In this document: positions 52,501 to 60,837 of the stretch, one piece after another
How positions within the stretch are numbered: the first letter of the stretch is position 1
How the letters are laid out: each line of letters opens with the position of its first letter
Source of the DNA: Treponema sp. UBA4267
GTDB lineage: Bacteria; Spirochaetota; Spirochaetia; Treponematales; Treponemataceae
Direction of reading: 5' to 3'
NCBI GenBank assembly: GCA_002395155.1
Contig: DGWD01000035.1
Span: 1-64,000 of the forward strand
Length of the DNA stretch: 64,000 nt
Notes under the pieces: model-generated
What the model was told of the DNA's origin: nothing
Database searches by the model: none
The model's input: the letters and a program-made list of their open reading frames with translations, nothing else
Made by a program: the position numbers and the translations under genes

Positions 52501-54279
52501 GCGGTTTCCAAAAACATTCTGGAGGGAATCAACACGGCTGGCATATTCAGCTTTTAGGCTGTCAAACTTGTTGATGTATTCTTCTTTAATGCTGTTGTAT
52601 TCTTTTGCATAATTTGTATTCAAATCTGCAATAAGCTGATCATTAGAAGCTTTTGTTTCGTTGAATTTATTTTCGTAATTTTGAGTAAATTCAGAAAGTT
52701 TCTGGCTTGCATCGTTAGATATAGTTGAAATTTTCTGTTCACAATCTGTAATAAAGTTTGTAAATTTTTCTTCATTTGCACTTGTGATTGAATCTAGCTT
52801 AGTCTGATTTTCTTGCTGGAAGGCATCCAGTTTGTGGTTTGCATCATCAATTATAATTTCAAGTTTATTCTGATTTTCGGCAGTGAACTCTGAAATGCGG
52901 CGGTCGCTGTCTTCCTGGAAGCGTGCGATTGTATTATCAAAGTTTTCCTGAAGTGTTTTGTGTTCTTCTATAAACTTCTGATTAAACTCGTTGATTTTTT
53001 TGTTATTTGTGGCAGTGGCATTTTCAAAGGCTGTCTTGTAAGTTTCTGAGAACTTGGCAAAATCTGACTGGAATTTTTCTGTAAGGCTAGAGTAGTTATT
53101 ATCATTTTTGCTGAGAACACTGTTAATCTGAGTTGAGTATTTTTCTTCCAGTTTTTTGTTGTCTTCTTCAAAGCGGGCTGTAATTTTTGCAAGAATTCCA
53201 TTATTTTTGCCGCTAATTGTTTCGAGCTGCTGGTTGTATTTCTGCTGGAGGGAATCAACTTTTTCTGCAAAGGCACCTGAAACATTTGTAATTTTTTCGT
53301 TGAATTTATCATTGATTGTGGCAAGTCTGGCCTTTGTGTCTGTAATAAGTTTTGACTCTGCATCCTTGTAACCCTGAGTCGTGTCGTTAATTTTCTGATT
53401 AAAGAGGTTTTCAAGTTCGGCAGATTTGCTTTCCATATCGCTGGAAATTTCGTCGAAACGTTCTGAAATCTTGTTTGAAGCAATATTAAATTGATTTTGT
53501 AATTCGTTTTGCAGGCTTTCAGTCTGATTTTTAAGTTCGCCAAGATACTGATCAGAACGAGCCTGGGCCTGCTGGCTAAGGTGTTCAAAGGCTGTATTTT
53601 CGAGTTTTTCAGCTTTTTCTGCGGCCTGGTCATAAACTGCCTGAATGTTCTGTTTAATTTTTACAAGAGTATCTTCTGCGGCTGTTTGTGAATTTTTAAT
53701 ATCCTGAGAAAGATTTTTTGCATATTCTTCATATTGGTCTAAAAGTTTTGTACCAATTGCCTTAAGTTGTTCAGCATTGTGGGCAGAAAATTCCTTTGAA
53801 ATTTGTGGGATTTTGTTTTCTATGCCATCTACAATTGAATCCTGCTTATCAAGACGCTTGATGATGGAGTCTACAATTGCACTTTCCTTGTGGATACGCT
53901 GAAGATTTTCTTCAACCTGGTCAGTCATCTGGTTTAAATCTTCAAGAACCTTGGCATAAGAGTCTATTTGGGCACGGATATTCTGTACAGATGAAATATC
54001 CTGACTGAAAGACTTCATCTTTTCTGCAAAGGCTTCGTTCTGCTGGTTTAAAAGTTTTATAGCGGCATTTGCCTGTGTTTGTCTTGCATCAAATTCAGAA
54101 GCTAAATGGGTAAAGTCATTTTTAATTGACTTGTATAAATTCTGCAAATCTTCCTGACGTTTATCTGCATATTTTTTGACCTTATTCATAGGGTCGCTGT
54201 TTTTTTGAAGGCTATGAAAGTAAATTGAAATTCCCAGTGAAATTACAACAGAAAAGAGAATTGCTAATGCGATACTCAT
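49588..54279 (-). CDS. Giant anchored coiled-coil protein (SpiroCoCo-like)
   Basis: 1563 residues. One N-terminal membrane segment (about 3-22) is followed by nearly 1500 residues of predicted coiled coil. About residues 690-810 form tandem 11-residue units of the pattern x-Q-x-L-x-x-F-Q-x-x-T, a hendecad. The last 50 residues hold a compact helix-turn-helix-like end (SVRQLRRQGWSIQEIADKL). This matches the plan of spirochete coiled-coil proteins called SpiroCoCo, as far as I recall. A structural role along the cell cylinder or flagella is possible but not shown. The ATG at 54277-54279 follows a GGTGGGG site. Confidence 0.9.
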   Translation of the reverse strand: MSIALAILFSVVISLGISIYFHSLQKNSDPMNKVKKYADKRQEDLQNLYKSIKNDFTHLASEFDARQTQANAAIKLLNQQNEAFAEKMKSFSQDISSVQNIRAQIDSYAKVLEDLNQMTDQVEENLQRIHKESAIVDSIIKRLDKQDSIVDGIENKIPQISKEFSAHNAEQLKAIGTKLLDQYEEYAKNLSQDIKNSQTAAEDTLVKIKQNIQAVYDQAAEKAEKLENTAFEHLSQQAQARSDQYLGELKNQTESLQNELQNQFNIASNKISERFDEISSDMESKSAELENLFNQKINDTTQGYKDAESKLITDTKARLATINDKFNEKITNVSGAFAEKVDSLQQKYNQQLETISGKNNGILAKITARFEEDNKKLEEKYSTQINSVLSKNDNNYSSLTEKFQSDFAKFSETYKTAFENATATNNKKINEFNQKFIEEHKTLQENFDNTIARFQEDSDRRISEFTAENQNKLEIIIDDANHKLDAFQQENQTKLDSITSANEEKFTNFITDCEQKISTISNDASQKLSEFTQNYENKFNETKASNDQLIADLNTNYAKEYNSIKEEYINKFDSLKAEYASRVDSLQNVFGNRLNELGDLEQSYNKRIEDMKNEVENNLRLANERSINLRTDITTMQDNLAQTLKQISEDASSSVEAAEQSVRTIQNQCDEAEQRAASLKPELENQIRSVNEKLATLESETARKLEEFQSNTNKELERFQNETSQQIGDYQTNTKEELNTFQTSTKQELERFQKETDQQLNSYQTTTNQNLNRFQTETNEQLDKFQTETNQQLDKFQSSTNSQIDNFQMETNSRLDSLSKIITDSVHKAVSESEVKHLNILENVDAQLNAYKKDIEYKLSQIQISDTDIDTLEKSLKAAMNEVQNRVLSTFDNFTTSQRQKHEEFAEEIKEDSASIENKIKEINASLDSLKETATGNMSQKLQEFESSFNQTLSTKNNEFDSDIAEWKHQLDAKLTNLTNDFEDSRKEVEAKYTDELRQNIESLQSRASDQFAAVNSSINQTKEEMQGAIQDIQEVINKFKNDANSSIDVISKNSETELKREIEKNMTMVQQNLNKVQNEMLEDLKSFQDSIQSKQETGTSTIDAALSEFKTWKAQFQTQLNDSAELFKGQLNSFQTNSQTKIDEVGQKLFQNMNAYENAIKEKHEELNRQIAELQNQTQNSVNDYENSSKQILAQLKKMYEDMLSATEDKIAAQNQETETKIDSFKKEIQNITNANQTEQSRLVLKMQDDANTIQTQIMEIQKELQEVSNNIQIYEKADKMKRQLDDDIQSINDSFSKLDTFSESADKMNEEYNSILKINEEITRQLTNFENQKTKVINLEQQFNRMIALSNTIDDRILSLNTTKDDLQAMEVTVRNYNDRLQYISDQYDRLEKKDEVVNRIKLDVDSQFEKLKDLEQRLVNCNRQAVSLPQEIKEVQSNVDKILQNGPKITDAIGRLETLDSLLEETEHRIEAVNSVQNGIKKTELDLQGLSRDVDNKFKTLQQMTQKDLQGKPSVKGSTLNPQINDSVRQLRRQGWSIQEIADKLKLTENEVDLILQLPE

Positions 54280-54324
54280 ATTTTTAAATCCCCACCCAAA
54301 TTTTTTATATATTAGCCCGAACTT

Positions 54325-55029
54325 TTATTCGGAATCGTGTTTTACATCTCCAAAAATAGCTTCTTCAAGCTGGTAGAAATGACTAAAAGTAATATCTGCT
54401 ATTTTAGACCTTCTCCACCACCAGAAAGGAAGTGGAAGGGCAATCCAAGCTGCCCTCATTCCAACATTTTTTGAACCAACAATATCATACTTATGGTTGT
54501 TACCAACGTATAAGATTTCTTCTGGCTTCAATTGAAGTTTGTCTGCAAGTTTTAAAAATGGAGTTGCATCAGGTTTTAAAGCACCTGCTTCTTCTGAGCC
54601 CAAAACTACATCGCAAAAATCACGTATTCCCCAAATATCGCCTTTTTGCTCTGGTGGAAAGTCAGAAAGAATTCCAATCTTGTATCCATTTTTTTTAAGT
54701 CTTTTTATAAAATCTAGAGCTCCCTTGCAAGGTTTTATGTGCAGGAACTTTTTTTCTAAGCCCTTGTAAATTACCTTATCAAGGCGTTCTTTAGCTTCTT
54801 GTGTAGAACAACGAAGTTTTTTAGCCATGTGTTCTGCCTGGACTTCAATAAAATTTTCTGTCGCAGGTGTTTTATGCATAATATTGCGTACTAAACCATA
54901 CTTAAGGAAGAAAATAGAGCGTGGAAGAAAGTAAAAAGGCATACGGATATTAAACTTCCATGTGCGGTAGAGTGTTCCATCGATGTCGAAAGCAACTGCT
55001 TTTATTTTAGTAAAATCCAAAGTATTCAC
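54325..55029 (-). CDS. HAD-superfamily phosphatase
   Basis: 234 residues. HAD motif I is VAFDIDGTLY, motif II GILSDF, motif III a lysine in GALKPD, and motif IV ILYVGNNHKYDIVGSKNVG with the second aspartate. An alpha-helical cap lies between motifs I and II. The substrate is unknown. The start chosen is GTG at 55027-55029, since TATAAT ends 6 nt before it at -10 spacing (leaderless); a GTG five codons upstream would lie inside the -10 box. The end of the protein has a basic aromatic stretch (PLPFWWWRRSKI). Confidence 0.82.
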   Translation of the reverse strand: MNTLDFTKIKAVAFDIDGTLYRTWKFNIRMPFYFLPRSIFFLKYGLVRNIMHKTPATENFIEVQAEHMAKKLRCSTQEAKERLDKVIYKGLEKKFLHIKPCKGALDFIKRLKKNGYKIGILSDFPPEQKGDIWGIRDFCDVVLGSEEAGALKPDATPFLKLADKLQLKPEEILYVGNNHKYDIVGSKNVGMRAAWIALPLPFWWWRRSKIADITFSHFYQLEEAIFGDVKHDSE

Positions 55030-55035
55030 CCTACT

Positions 55036-55064
55036 ATTATACACTAATAAAATAAATACGTCAT
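55036..55064 (-). promoter_or_regulatory. Predicted promoter of the HAD gene, leaderless geometry
   Basis: On the minus strand ATGACG (55059-55064), a 17-bp spacer and TATAAT (55036-55041), with 6 nt to the GTG at 55029. Confidence 0.55.
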
Positions 55065-55108
55065 TAGTAATTAGAGTGCTTATATAGATAAAAAAGATAA
55101 GAGGTTTG

Positions 55109-56569
55109 CTAAATCATGGATTCTTCGTGTAAGGCGTCTAGTCTTGCAAGCCTTTCTTTATCTGGCTGTATGCAAAGATTTTTTTCCTGGCTTGGAAGTA
55201 CAAGACCTTTTGGACCATTTTTAGCCCTTCGCAGATATTTTACATGGGTGTAATACAGGTCTGTTTTACCGGCATTGCGGGCCTTGGAGTAATAAACGGC
55301 AAGGTTTGCGGCATCCAAAAGAATATCGAGGGGAACTGTTTTGCCTTTTTGAGCTTTTACAAAAACGTAACCGCCTGGAAAATCGCGAACATGTAGCCAA
55401 AGGTCTTCGCCCTTTACGTGATGGCGGAGGAGTTCGTCGTTTTCGTTGGCATCGCGGCCTACCAGAATGAGCCAGCCGTTTACGGTGTAATCGAGACCAG
55501 GTCGATTTTTCTTTTGCTGCTGCTTAGGTTTTGAGTCGCGGCGAAGTAATTGTTCTATTTTTACAGGATTTGTTTCGTTTAGAATTTCCTGATAAAGGTC
55601 GTCCAGTTTTTTTAGGCCTTTTTTTGCTATTTCAATGTCGTGTTCAAGTTCCTGAGAGCCTGTCTGGGCCTTTTTGTACTGTTTATAGTATTCGCTGGCA
55701 TTTTCCTGGGCAGATTTTTTTGGATCTATTAAAAGTTTTACATTCTGACCAGTTTCGTAATCCTGACATTCAAGATATTTGGCTCCATCCTTTATCATAT
55801 AAGCAAAAGAAAGAATTAAGTCTCCCTGGTGTTTGAGCTGCAGGGCGTTTTGGAAGGAGGCAACTTTATCTTCAAGGTTTTTAAGTGCGGCTTCCTTTTT
55901 GCTACGGCTGGAGTTGTACCATTTTTCGGCTTTTTCTAATAGGGCCTGGCGAGAAAGTGTGGAAGAATGTTCTGAGTACCAGTAATCAATAAACTGATTA
56001 AAGGAAGGGGCTTCTGGCAGTTTATTGTCTTCTATTTCGGCTAAAATGGCCTTGTAATCTCTTATTGGGAATCTTGTTATAGATTCCTCATATTTTTCTG
56101 GAATTGGGGCAGGGGCTATAAAAACTTCATCCTTTACTTCGTAACGTTCCGGGCGGCGGAACATTGTGTCTAAAACTAAATCATTTTGGTCGCATAAAAT
56201 TACATTTGCGGCATTATTCCATAGGCGGATGTAGAGATTGAAGATTTCGTTTTCGCTGTGGGAAAGAACCATCTTAATCACACGTTCAAGGCCAATTTGT
56301 TCGCAGGAATTTATACGACAGCCCTTTATTCTGGAGCGTAAAAATTCCATAAAGCGTAAGGGCTTGTCGTTTTTGGTGATTTTTCTCCGAGTTTCATTTA
56401 TGCGTACAGAATTTTGTGCCGTACAGATTAAGACAGTTTTGGCCTGGCCTTCTTTGTAGGTGTAAAGGGCAAGACTGTCAAAACCTGGCTGGATAATGTC
56501 TTGTATAAAGCTTCCTGTTAAATCTAATTCCTGGAGTATGAGGTTAATTTCGTTGCAATTTAGAGACAA
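55109..56569 (-). CDS. NFACT-family ribosome-associated protein (RqcH-like)
   Basis: 486 residues. NFACT-N (about 1-170, LNCNEINLILQEL start), a coiled coil (about 200-330) and NFACT-R (about 360-460, ENDELLRHHVKGEDLWLHVRDFPGGYVFVK) are in family order. RqcH-type proteins add alanine tails to stalled chains. The D-R pair needed for tRNA contact in characterised RqcH appears as E-R in GLERVIKM here, and the protein is somewhat shorter than usual, so activity is uncertain. The start is TTG at 56567-56569, supported by AAGGA 7 nt upstream and no suitable ATG nearby. Confidence 0.87.
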   Translation of the reverse strand: MSLNCNEINLILQELDLTGSFIQDIIQPGFDSLALYTYKEGQAKTVLICTAQNSVRINETRRKITKNDKPLRFMEFLRSRIKGCRINSCEQIGLERVIKMVLSHSENEIFNLYIRLWNNAANVILCDQNDLVLDTMFRRPERYEVKDEVFIAPAPIPEKYEESITRFPIRDYKAILAEIEDNKLPEAPSFNQFIDYWYSEHSSTLSRQALLEKAEKWYNSSRSKKEAALKNLEDKVASFQNALQLKHQGDLILSFAYMIKDGAKYLECQDYETGQNVKLLIDPKKSAQENASEYYKQYKKAQTGSQELEHDIEIAKKGLKKLDDLYQEILNETNPVKIEQLLRRDSKPKQQQKKNRPGLDYTVNGWLILVGRDANENDELLRHHVKGEDLWLHVRDFPGGYVFVKAQKGKTVPLDILLDAANLAVYYSKARNAGKTDLYYTHVKYLRRAKNGPKGLVLPSQEKNLCIQPDKERLARLDALHEESMI

Positions 56570-56602
56570 TTTTTATTCCTTTTCGAAATTACTTTTTTAA
56601 TT

Positions 56603-56995
56603 TCAGTTGATGCTGTGCATTTCTAAAATATCTTCAATATCTTCATCCTGCTGACCAAGGGACTTCCATTTTGCAACTATTATTTTTCCGTCTTTCAGGC
56701 TGTCTAGAGAAATTGCCTGATCCTGGGATTTTATTTTTGCAGGTTTTTCTACAATTCCTGTAATTTCAATTTTGTATCCCTGGTTGTTTTGTAATTCTGA
56801 AAGCGTATTTTGGTCTGCCTGGATTTTAAACTCTCTTCCATCATCAGTCTTAAGTCCCAGAAATGTAACTGGTTCGTTTCCATAAACTTTTACCAAACCT
56901 ATAAGTGTCATTTCGGCATTTTTGATTGGCTTTGAATAAGCAGAGAGAATTGCACTTGTTGTAATTAATATTAATGCTAACAGAATTTTTTTCAT
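56603..56995 (-). CDS. Small secreted protein, unknown function
   Basis: 130 residues with a signal peptide (about 1-19, LSA-Y). The mature part is a small beta-rich domain (LIGLVKVYGNEPVTFLGLKTDDG, YKIEITGIVEK) of OB-fold character. I do not recognise the family. GAGG with A-rich spacing precedes the ATG. It lies 10 bp after the tandem peptidase genes and before the NFACT gene, so it may share the transcript. Confidence 0.8.
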   Translation of the reverse strand: MKKILLALILITTSAILSAYSKPIKNAEMTLIGLVKVYGNEPVTFLGLKTDDGREFKIQADQNTLSELQNNQGYKIEITGIVEKPAKIKSQDQAISLDSLKDGKIIVAKWKSLGQQDEDIEDILEMHSIN

Positions 56996-57005
56996 TTTTT
57001 CCTCA

Positions 57006-58658
57006 TCAGTATCCTATATATAATCTGTATTTTACACCACTGTTTCCTGTTGCAAAACTTGAACTTAATGTGTATTTAGAAGGAAGTATATTTGAACCTA
57101 TTTGACCACAGTAAGAAACTGACATTCCATGTGGATAAAGGTTTGAGTAGTAATACTGGGCATTTAAAATTACAGGTCCGTAATAAGCTGTGTTTTCTGC
57201 TCCGTTGTAATATTTTCTAGCTGTTGAACTGGTCATATTTTGGGCTGTGATAGCAGGATAATCGAATAAGTTTATAGGACTGCATTCAAAGGTTACGGTT
57301 TTGTTTCCAATATCATAGCTTTGACTGGCTGTTCTGAAAAGAGTGTAAGAAGTTCCGGTTGGGAATAAAACTGTGTTGTAAAAGTTTTCGTATGCCTGAT
57401 CAAATGATGTTAAACTACAATTTTTTGCCTGTAAGGCCTTTGTAATTGCTTCCTGGTTTATATAGTCGTTTTGTGCAAGTTCTTTTATAAAGTCTATTCC
57501 AAAGTTTCTTACAAGGTAGGCTCCAAAGGCATATGCATTGGCGTAAGAAATTAATACATAATCATCTTTTAACCATGCTGTAAATCCATACATGTAACTA
57601 TTGTTAAAGGTTGATAATCTTGATTTTGGAGATGCATCATCATCAATTCCAAGCTGGCTCTGCATAATATCTTCGCAAACCATAGACATCATTTCGTTGA
57701 ACCAGTTATCTGAATATCTGAAGCTGTTCGAACCTGTTGAAGATGCATGTTTAACTGTTTTGTTTACAAAATGCAGAAGGTGCTGGAATTCATGGGCAAC
57801 TGTTGAAACCATATAATCTTCTGCTACTTGGGTAAAGTAAGAGTCTAGGTGGAGACACTGGCATTCATTTGAATTGCTAGTTGTATTAGATCCGTATGTT
57901 CCGTTTTTAGTAAAATCATAAGACGAGAAGTATCCAAAGGTTCCGCTGTTCTGATTTTCTACATAATCGTTGTAAATGTCGTAAACAAACAGGTGAACTT
58001 TTTGTTCGGTTTTAATGTTGATAAGGTTTGAATAATTGCAGTTTGAGTCGTAATTGTTTCCAAAAAGATAAGTTTCTTTTTCGTAGATTGAATCAAAAGT
58101 GTCTGCAAGTTTTTTTAATTGGGCGTTTGTTACTGTTATTCCAGATTTTTCCAGGTACCAGACATAGCAGTGGTCTCCAATTACTTTTAAAGTTGCTTTA
58201 TTTCCATATAGAACATATGATTTATTGTTGTTTACACCATAAATGCTTCTTTGATTGCCAATTTCGTATGTTACTGTAGATTCTGTTGCATTAAGGCTTC
58301 TTCCGTCTGATAGGGAATTATCAATTACAGGTTGTATATCAATTTGTGGAGCTTCAAAAGGAATGTTTGTAATTTTGTTTTTACCATTACTTGTAAAGTC
58401 CTTGCTAACTTTATCAAATTTTGTGTCTATGGTATTTATGTTAGATGAGTTACTGTTGAAAACTTTTGTAATTTCATCGTTGTTATTTGTTACAATAAGA
58501 AATGCATTTCTTCCAGCATAAGCCGATAAATCTACTTCTTTACCAACTTCTAAATCTATTGTTGTAGGATAAAGAATAAGGGGTGTCTGGGGTGTACAAG
58601 AAAAGAACAAGAGTGCAAGCATAATTGTAGCTGAAACTCTGCAAAAAAAAAATTTCAT
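57006..58658 (-). CDS. M30 (hyicolysin)-like zinc metallopeptidase lipoprotein, copy 1
   Basis: 550 residues. A lipoprotein signal (LFFSC) is followed by a pro-like region and a metallopeptidase domain with HEFQH in VAHEFQHLLHFVNK and the downstream WFNEMMSMVCEDIM glutamate, the layout of M30 hyicolysin-type peptidases. The C-terminal 100 residues are beta-rich. It should be an outer-surface or periplasmic protease; the substrate is unknown. The ATG at 58656-58658 with AAGGTG is chosen. It is a tandem paralogue of the gene 72 bp upstream. Confidence 0.9.
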   Translation of the reverse strand: MKFFFCRVSATIMLALLFFSCTPQTPLILYPTTIDLEVGKEVDLSAYAGRNAFLIVTNNNDEITKVFNSNSSNINTIDTKFDKVSKDFTSNGKNKITNIPFEAPQIDIQPVIDNSLSDGRSLNATESTVTYEIGNQRSIYGVNNNKSYVLYGNKATLKVIGDHCYVWYLEKSGITVTNAQLKKLADTFDSIYEKETYLFGNNYDSNCNYSNLINIKTEQKVHLFVYDIYNDYVENQNSGTFGYFSSYDFTKNGTYGSNTTSNSNECQCLHLDSYFTQVAEDYMVSTVAHEFQHLLHFVNKTVKHASSTGSNSFRYSDNWFNEMMSMVCEDIMQSQLGIDDDASPKSRLSTFNNSYMYGFTAWLKDDYVLISYANAYAFGAYLVRNFGIDFIKELAQNDYINQEAITKALQAKNCSLTSFDQAYENFYNTVLFPTGTSYTLFRTASQSYDIGNKTVTFECSPINLFDYPAITAQNMTSSTARKYYNGAENTAYYGPVILNAQYYYSNLYPHGMSVSYCGQIGSNILPSKYTLSSSFATGNSGVKYRLYIGY

Positions 58659-58730
58659 AAAATCACCTTTGTTATATTTTTTTGTTATATTTAAAGTGAT
58701 TATATTTCTACAAAGGTGACTTTGCAAGTT

Positions 58731-60461
58731 TTAATCCATAAATACCAGTTTATAAGTTAGATTGCTGGATGAGCTGCTTATATTAGATGATAACTTGTAT
58801 GTAGTTGGCAGGTCATCATCACCAACAGTACCCCAGTAAGAAACAAACATGCCGTATGGTGAAAGGCTGGAGTAGAAAACTTGAGTATTTAGGATTAAAG
58901 GCCCATTGTATGCAGAACCAAGACTTGCATTGTAGTAGTAAGAAACGCATCTACTGGTCATCAGGCTGGAAGAAAATGTCTGGTAATCGTTAAGATTTAT
59001 TGCGGAACAGGTAAATGTTACGGGGCTGTCTCCAATATCTGTGTAAGTTTTTGAAACTGTTTTGTTCAAGGTGTATTCGCTTGATGTTGGTTTTAGTATT
59101 GCATTGTAGAATTTATCTAAGACTGCACTAAAACTTTGAAGTGCTGCACCTTTTGAAATAAGAGCCTGGGTAATAGCTTCTTCGTTTATGTAGTTGTTTG
59201 TTGCCAGTGTTTTTATAAAGTCTATTCCAAAGTTTCTTACAAGGAAGGCTCCAAAGGCATAGGCGTTGGCATAGGATATGTATACATCATCATTACTACG
59301 CCAGGTATAAAAGCCCTTGTTATGATATGCATTAAAGTAAGGTAATCTAGCTTTTGGAGAGGCGTCATCATCAAGTTCTATTTGAGTCTGCATAATATCT
59401 TCGCAAATCATAGACATCATTTCGTTGAACCAGGTATCAGAATATCTGAAGTTGCTCGAACCTGTTGAAGATGCATATTTTATGGTTTTGTTTACATAGT
59501 GAAGCAGATGCTGGAATTCATGGGCAATTGTAGAACGCATTGTATCTTCTGCGGCCTGCAGAAAGTAGGAATCAAGATGAAGGCACTGGCATTCGTTTGA
59601 CATGTAGGATTCTGTTGCATCATCATCATTTATATTAAAATCCAGGGACCAGAAATATCCAAAAGTGCCGGAATTTTGTCCTGAAGTGTAATCATCAAAA
59701 ATATCGTAAACAAGGAGGTGGACTTTTTGCTCGCTTTGAATGTTTATTATATTGCTGAAATTGCAGTTTTCATCATAATTTGTGCCAAAGAGATAGGTTT
59801 CTTTTTCGTAGATGGAATCGAATGTATTTGCAAGTGTTTGTAGCTGGTCGTCCGAAATGCTGATGCCACTTTTTGATTTGTACCAAACATAACAGTGGTT
59901 TCCAATAACTTTTAAAATAGAGTCCTGGCCATAAGCTGCTGTATTTGTTCCGGAACTTGTTGCTCCGTAGAAAGTTTTTGTGTCTCCAAGTGAATAAGTT
60001 ATGCCTGTGCTAGAGGCATTTAAGCTTCTGTTATCACTTATTACTGGCGAGATGTTTGGATTTGGAGCATTAAAAGGAATGTTTGTGTATTGAGTCAGGT
60101 TTAAGAGTGAAGATGAAGTTTCTTCGTCATTTATGGAATTTACAGATGATGAAGAAGAGGCTCTGCTTAAGCTTGCAGATGAAGAACTTTTATTTGTTAC
60201 AATTAAAAAGGCCTTTTTTCCCTCAAAGGCAGAAATGTCATATTGTTGATTAAGTTCTATACTCTGAACATATGCTGAGTTAATTAATTCTGCTGTTGAA
60301 TCTGACAGTGTTATTACTGAATCCTCTTGGGATGAGGAGTCTTCGGTACTGCTTGAGCTTGTTTCGTAGGTGTAGGCTGTGCTTATAGGATTCTGGCAGG
60401 AAATAAAAAATATTCCAATAATTAAAACTTTTATAAATATAAAGAAGATAGAGTGTTTCAT
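58731..60461 (-). CDS. M30 (hyicolysin)-like zinc metallopeptidase lipoprotein, copy 2
   Basis: 576 residues with lipobox IFFISC and a Ser/Glu-rich linker absent from copy 1 (about 28-60 and 95-115). The peptidase domain has HEFQH in IAHEFQHLLHYVNK and WFNEMMSMICEDIM. It aligns with copy 1 along nearly all of its length, including FGAFLVRNFGIDFIK and the beta-rich C-terminus, so the pair arose by tandem duplication. GAGG lies 7 nt before the ATG at 60459-60461. Confidence 0.9.
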   Translation of the reverse strand: MKHSIFFIFIKVLIIGIFFISCQNPISTAYTYETSSSSTEDSSSQEDSVITLSDSTAELINSAYVQSIELNQQYDISAFEGKKAFLIVTNKSSSSASLSRASSSSSVNSINDEETSSSLLNLTQYTNIPFNAPNPNISPVISDNRSLNASSTGITYSLGDTKTFYGATSSGTNTAAYGQDSILKVIGNHCYVWYKSKSGISISDDQLQTLANTFDSIYEKETYLFGTNYDENCNFSNIINIQSEQKVHLLVYDIFDDYTSGQNSGTFGYFWSLDFNINDDDATESYMSNECQCLHLDSYFLQAAEDTMRSTIAHEFQHLLHYVNKTIKYASSTGSSNFRYSDTWFNEMMSMICEDIMQTQIELDDDASPKARLPYFNAYHNKGFYTWRSNDDVYISYANAYAFGAFLVRNFGIDFIKTLATNNYINEEAITQALISKGAALQSFSAVLDKFYNAILKPTSSEYTLNKTVSKTYTDIGDSPVTFTCSAINLNDYQTFSSSLMTSRCVSYYYNASLGSAYNGPLILNTQVFYSSLSPYGMFVSYWGTVGDDDLPTTYKLSSNISSSSSNLTYKLVFMD

Positions 60462-60605
60462 AGTTCAACCTCGTTATATTTAATCGAAATTCATTATATA
60501 TAGAGATTTAGAAAAAGAATAATGAATTTTTTGTTAGTAAGAAGGAGGTTTATATTGTGAATCTTTTCTATTTAAATTGATGTAGGGCTGGAAAAAGGTC
60601 CAATA

Positions 60606-60634
60606 TTGACAAGAAATGGCAAATATAGTAAAAA
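60606..60634 (+). promoter_or_regulatory. Predicted promoter of the ilv leader-ilvB transcript
   Basis: A consensus TTGACA (60606-60611), a 17-bp spacer and TAAAAA (60629-60634). The start of transcription would fall at the leader-peptide ATG (60642), giving a leaderless leader ORF. Confidence 0.6.
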
Positions 60635-60641
60635 ATTCCTA

Positions 60642-60701
60642 ATGAAATTAACTTCTTTAGTCAAAGTTTTAACTGTCCTCGTCCCTGTGGTTGGAAAATA
60701 A
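60642..60701 (+). CDS. Leu/Val-rich leader peptide of ilvB (attenuator)
   Basis: A 19-codon ORF encoding MKLTSLVKVLTVLVPVVGK, with four leucines and six valines, ends in TAA 51 bp before a terminator-like hairpin and 136 bp before the ilvB ATG. Leader peptides rich in the end-product amino acids are the basis of ribosome-mediated attenuation of branched-chain synthesis genes. The ORF is too short to be found by length alone; its composition and position are the evidence. It has no Shine-Dalgarno and begins at the predicted transcription start. Confidence 0.78.
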   Translation: MKLTSLVKVLTVLVPVVGK

Positions 60702-60752
60702 CCGAAGAGTGATTGTTATATCTTTGTGATTAAGGAAACAGATATAGAAAAG

Positions 60753-60796
60753 AAAAGCTCTCCGGTGCTGGTTTATGGTACGAGGAGAGCTTTTTT
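60753..60796 (+). terminator. Attenuator terminator between leader peptide and ilvB
   Basis: AAAAGCTCTCC (60753-60763) and GGAGAGCTTTT (60784-60794) form an 11-bp stem followed by a T-run. CCGAAGAG (60702-60709), just after the leader stop, can pair with CTCTCCGG (60758-60765) with one mismatch and would block the terminator, acting as the antiterminator. TCTTTAGT (60653-60660) inside the leader ORF can in turn pair with ACCGAAGA (60701-60708), with one wobble and one mismatch. Confidence 0.75.
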
Positions 60797-60837
60797 GTTT
60801 TATACATATATTTTTAGTGTTTTTATAGAGGTTTTTT

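Noticed and set aside
52968..53633. A 221-codon frame inside the giant coiled-coil gene
   Set aside because: Same strand, shifted frame, low-complexity Lys/Gln/Thr product; a shadow of the repetitive coiled-coil sequence.
60557..60580. A seven-codon GTG ORF (MNLFYLN) preceded by a strong AAGGAGG
   Set aside because: It lies upstream of the predicted ilv promoter and its composition has no regulatory sense, so it was not called as a gene. It could matter if transcription starts further upstream.
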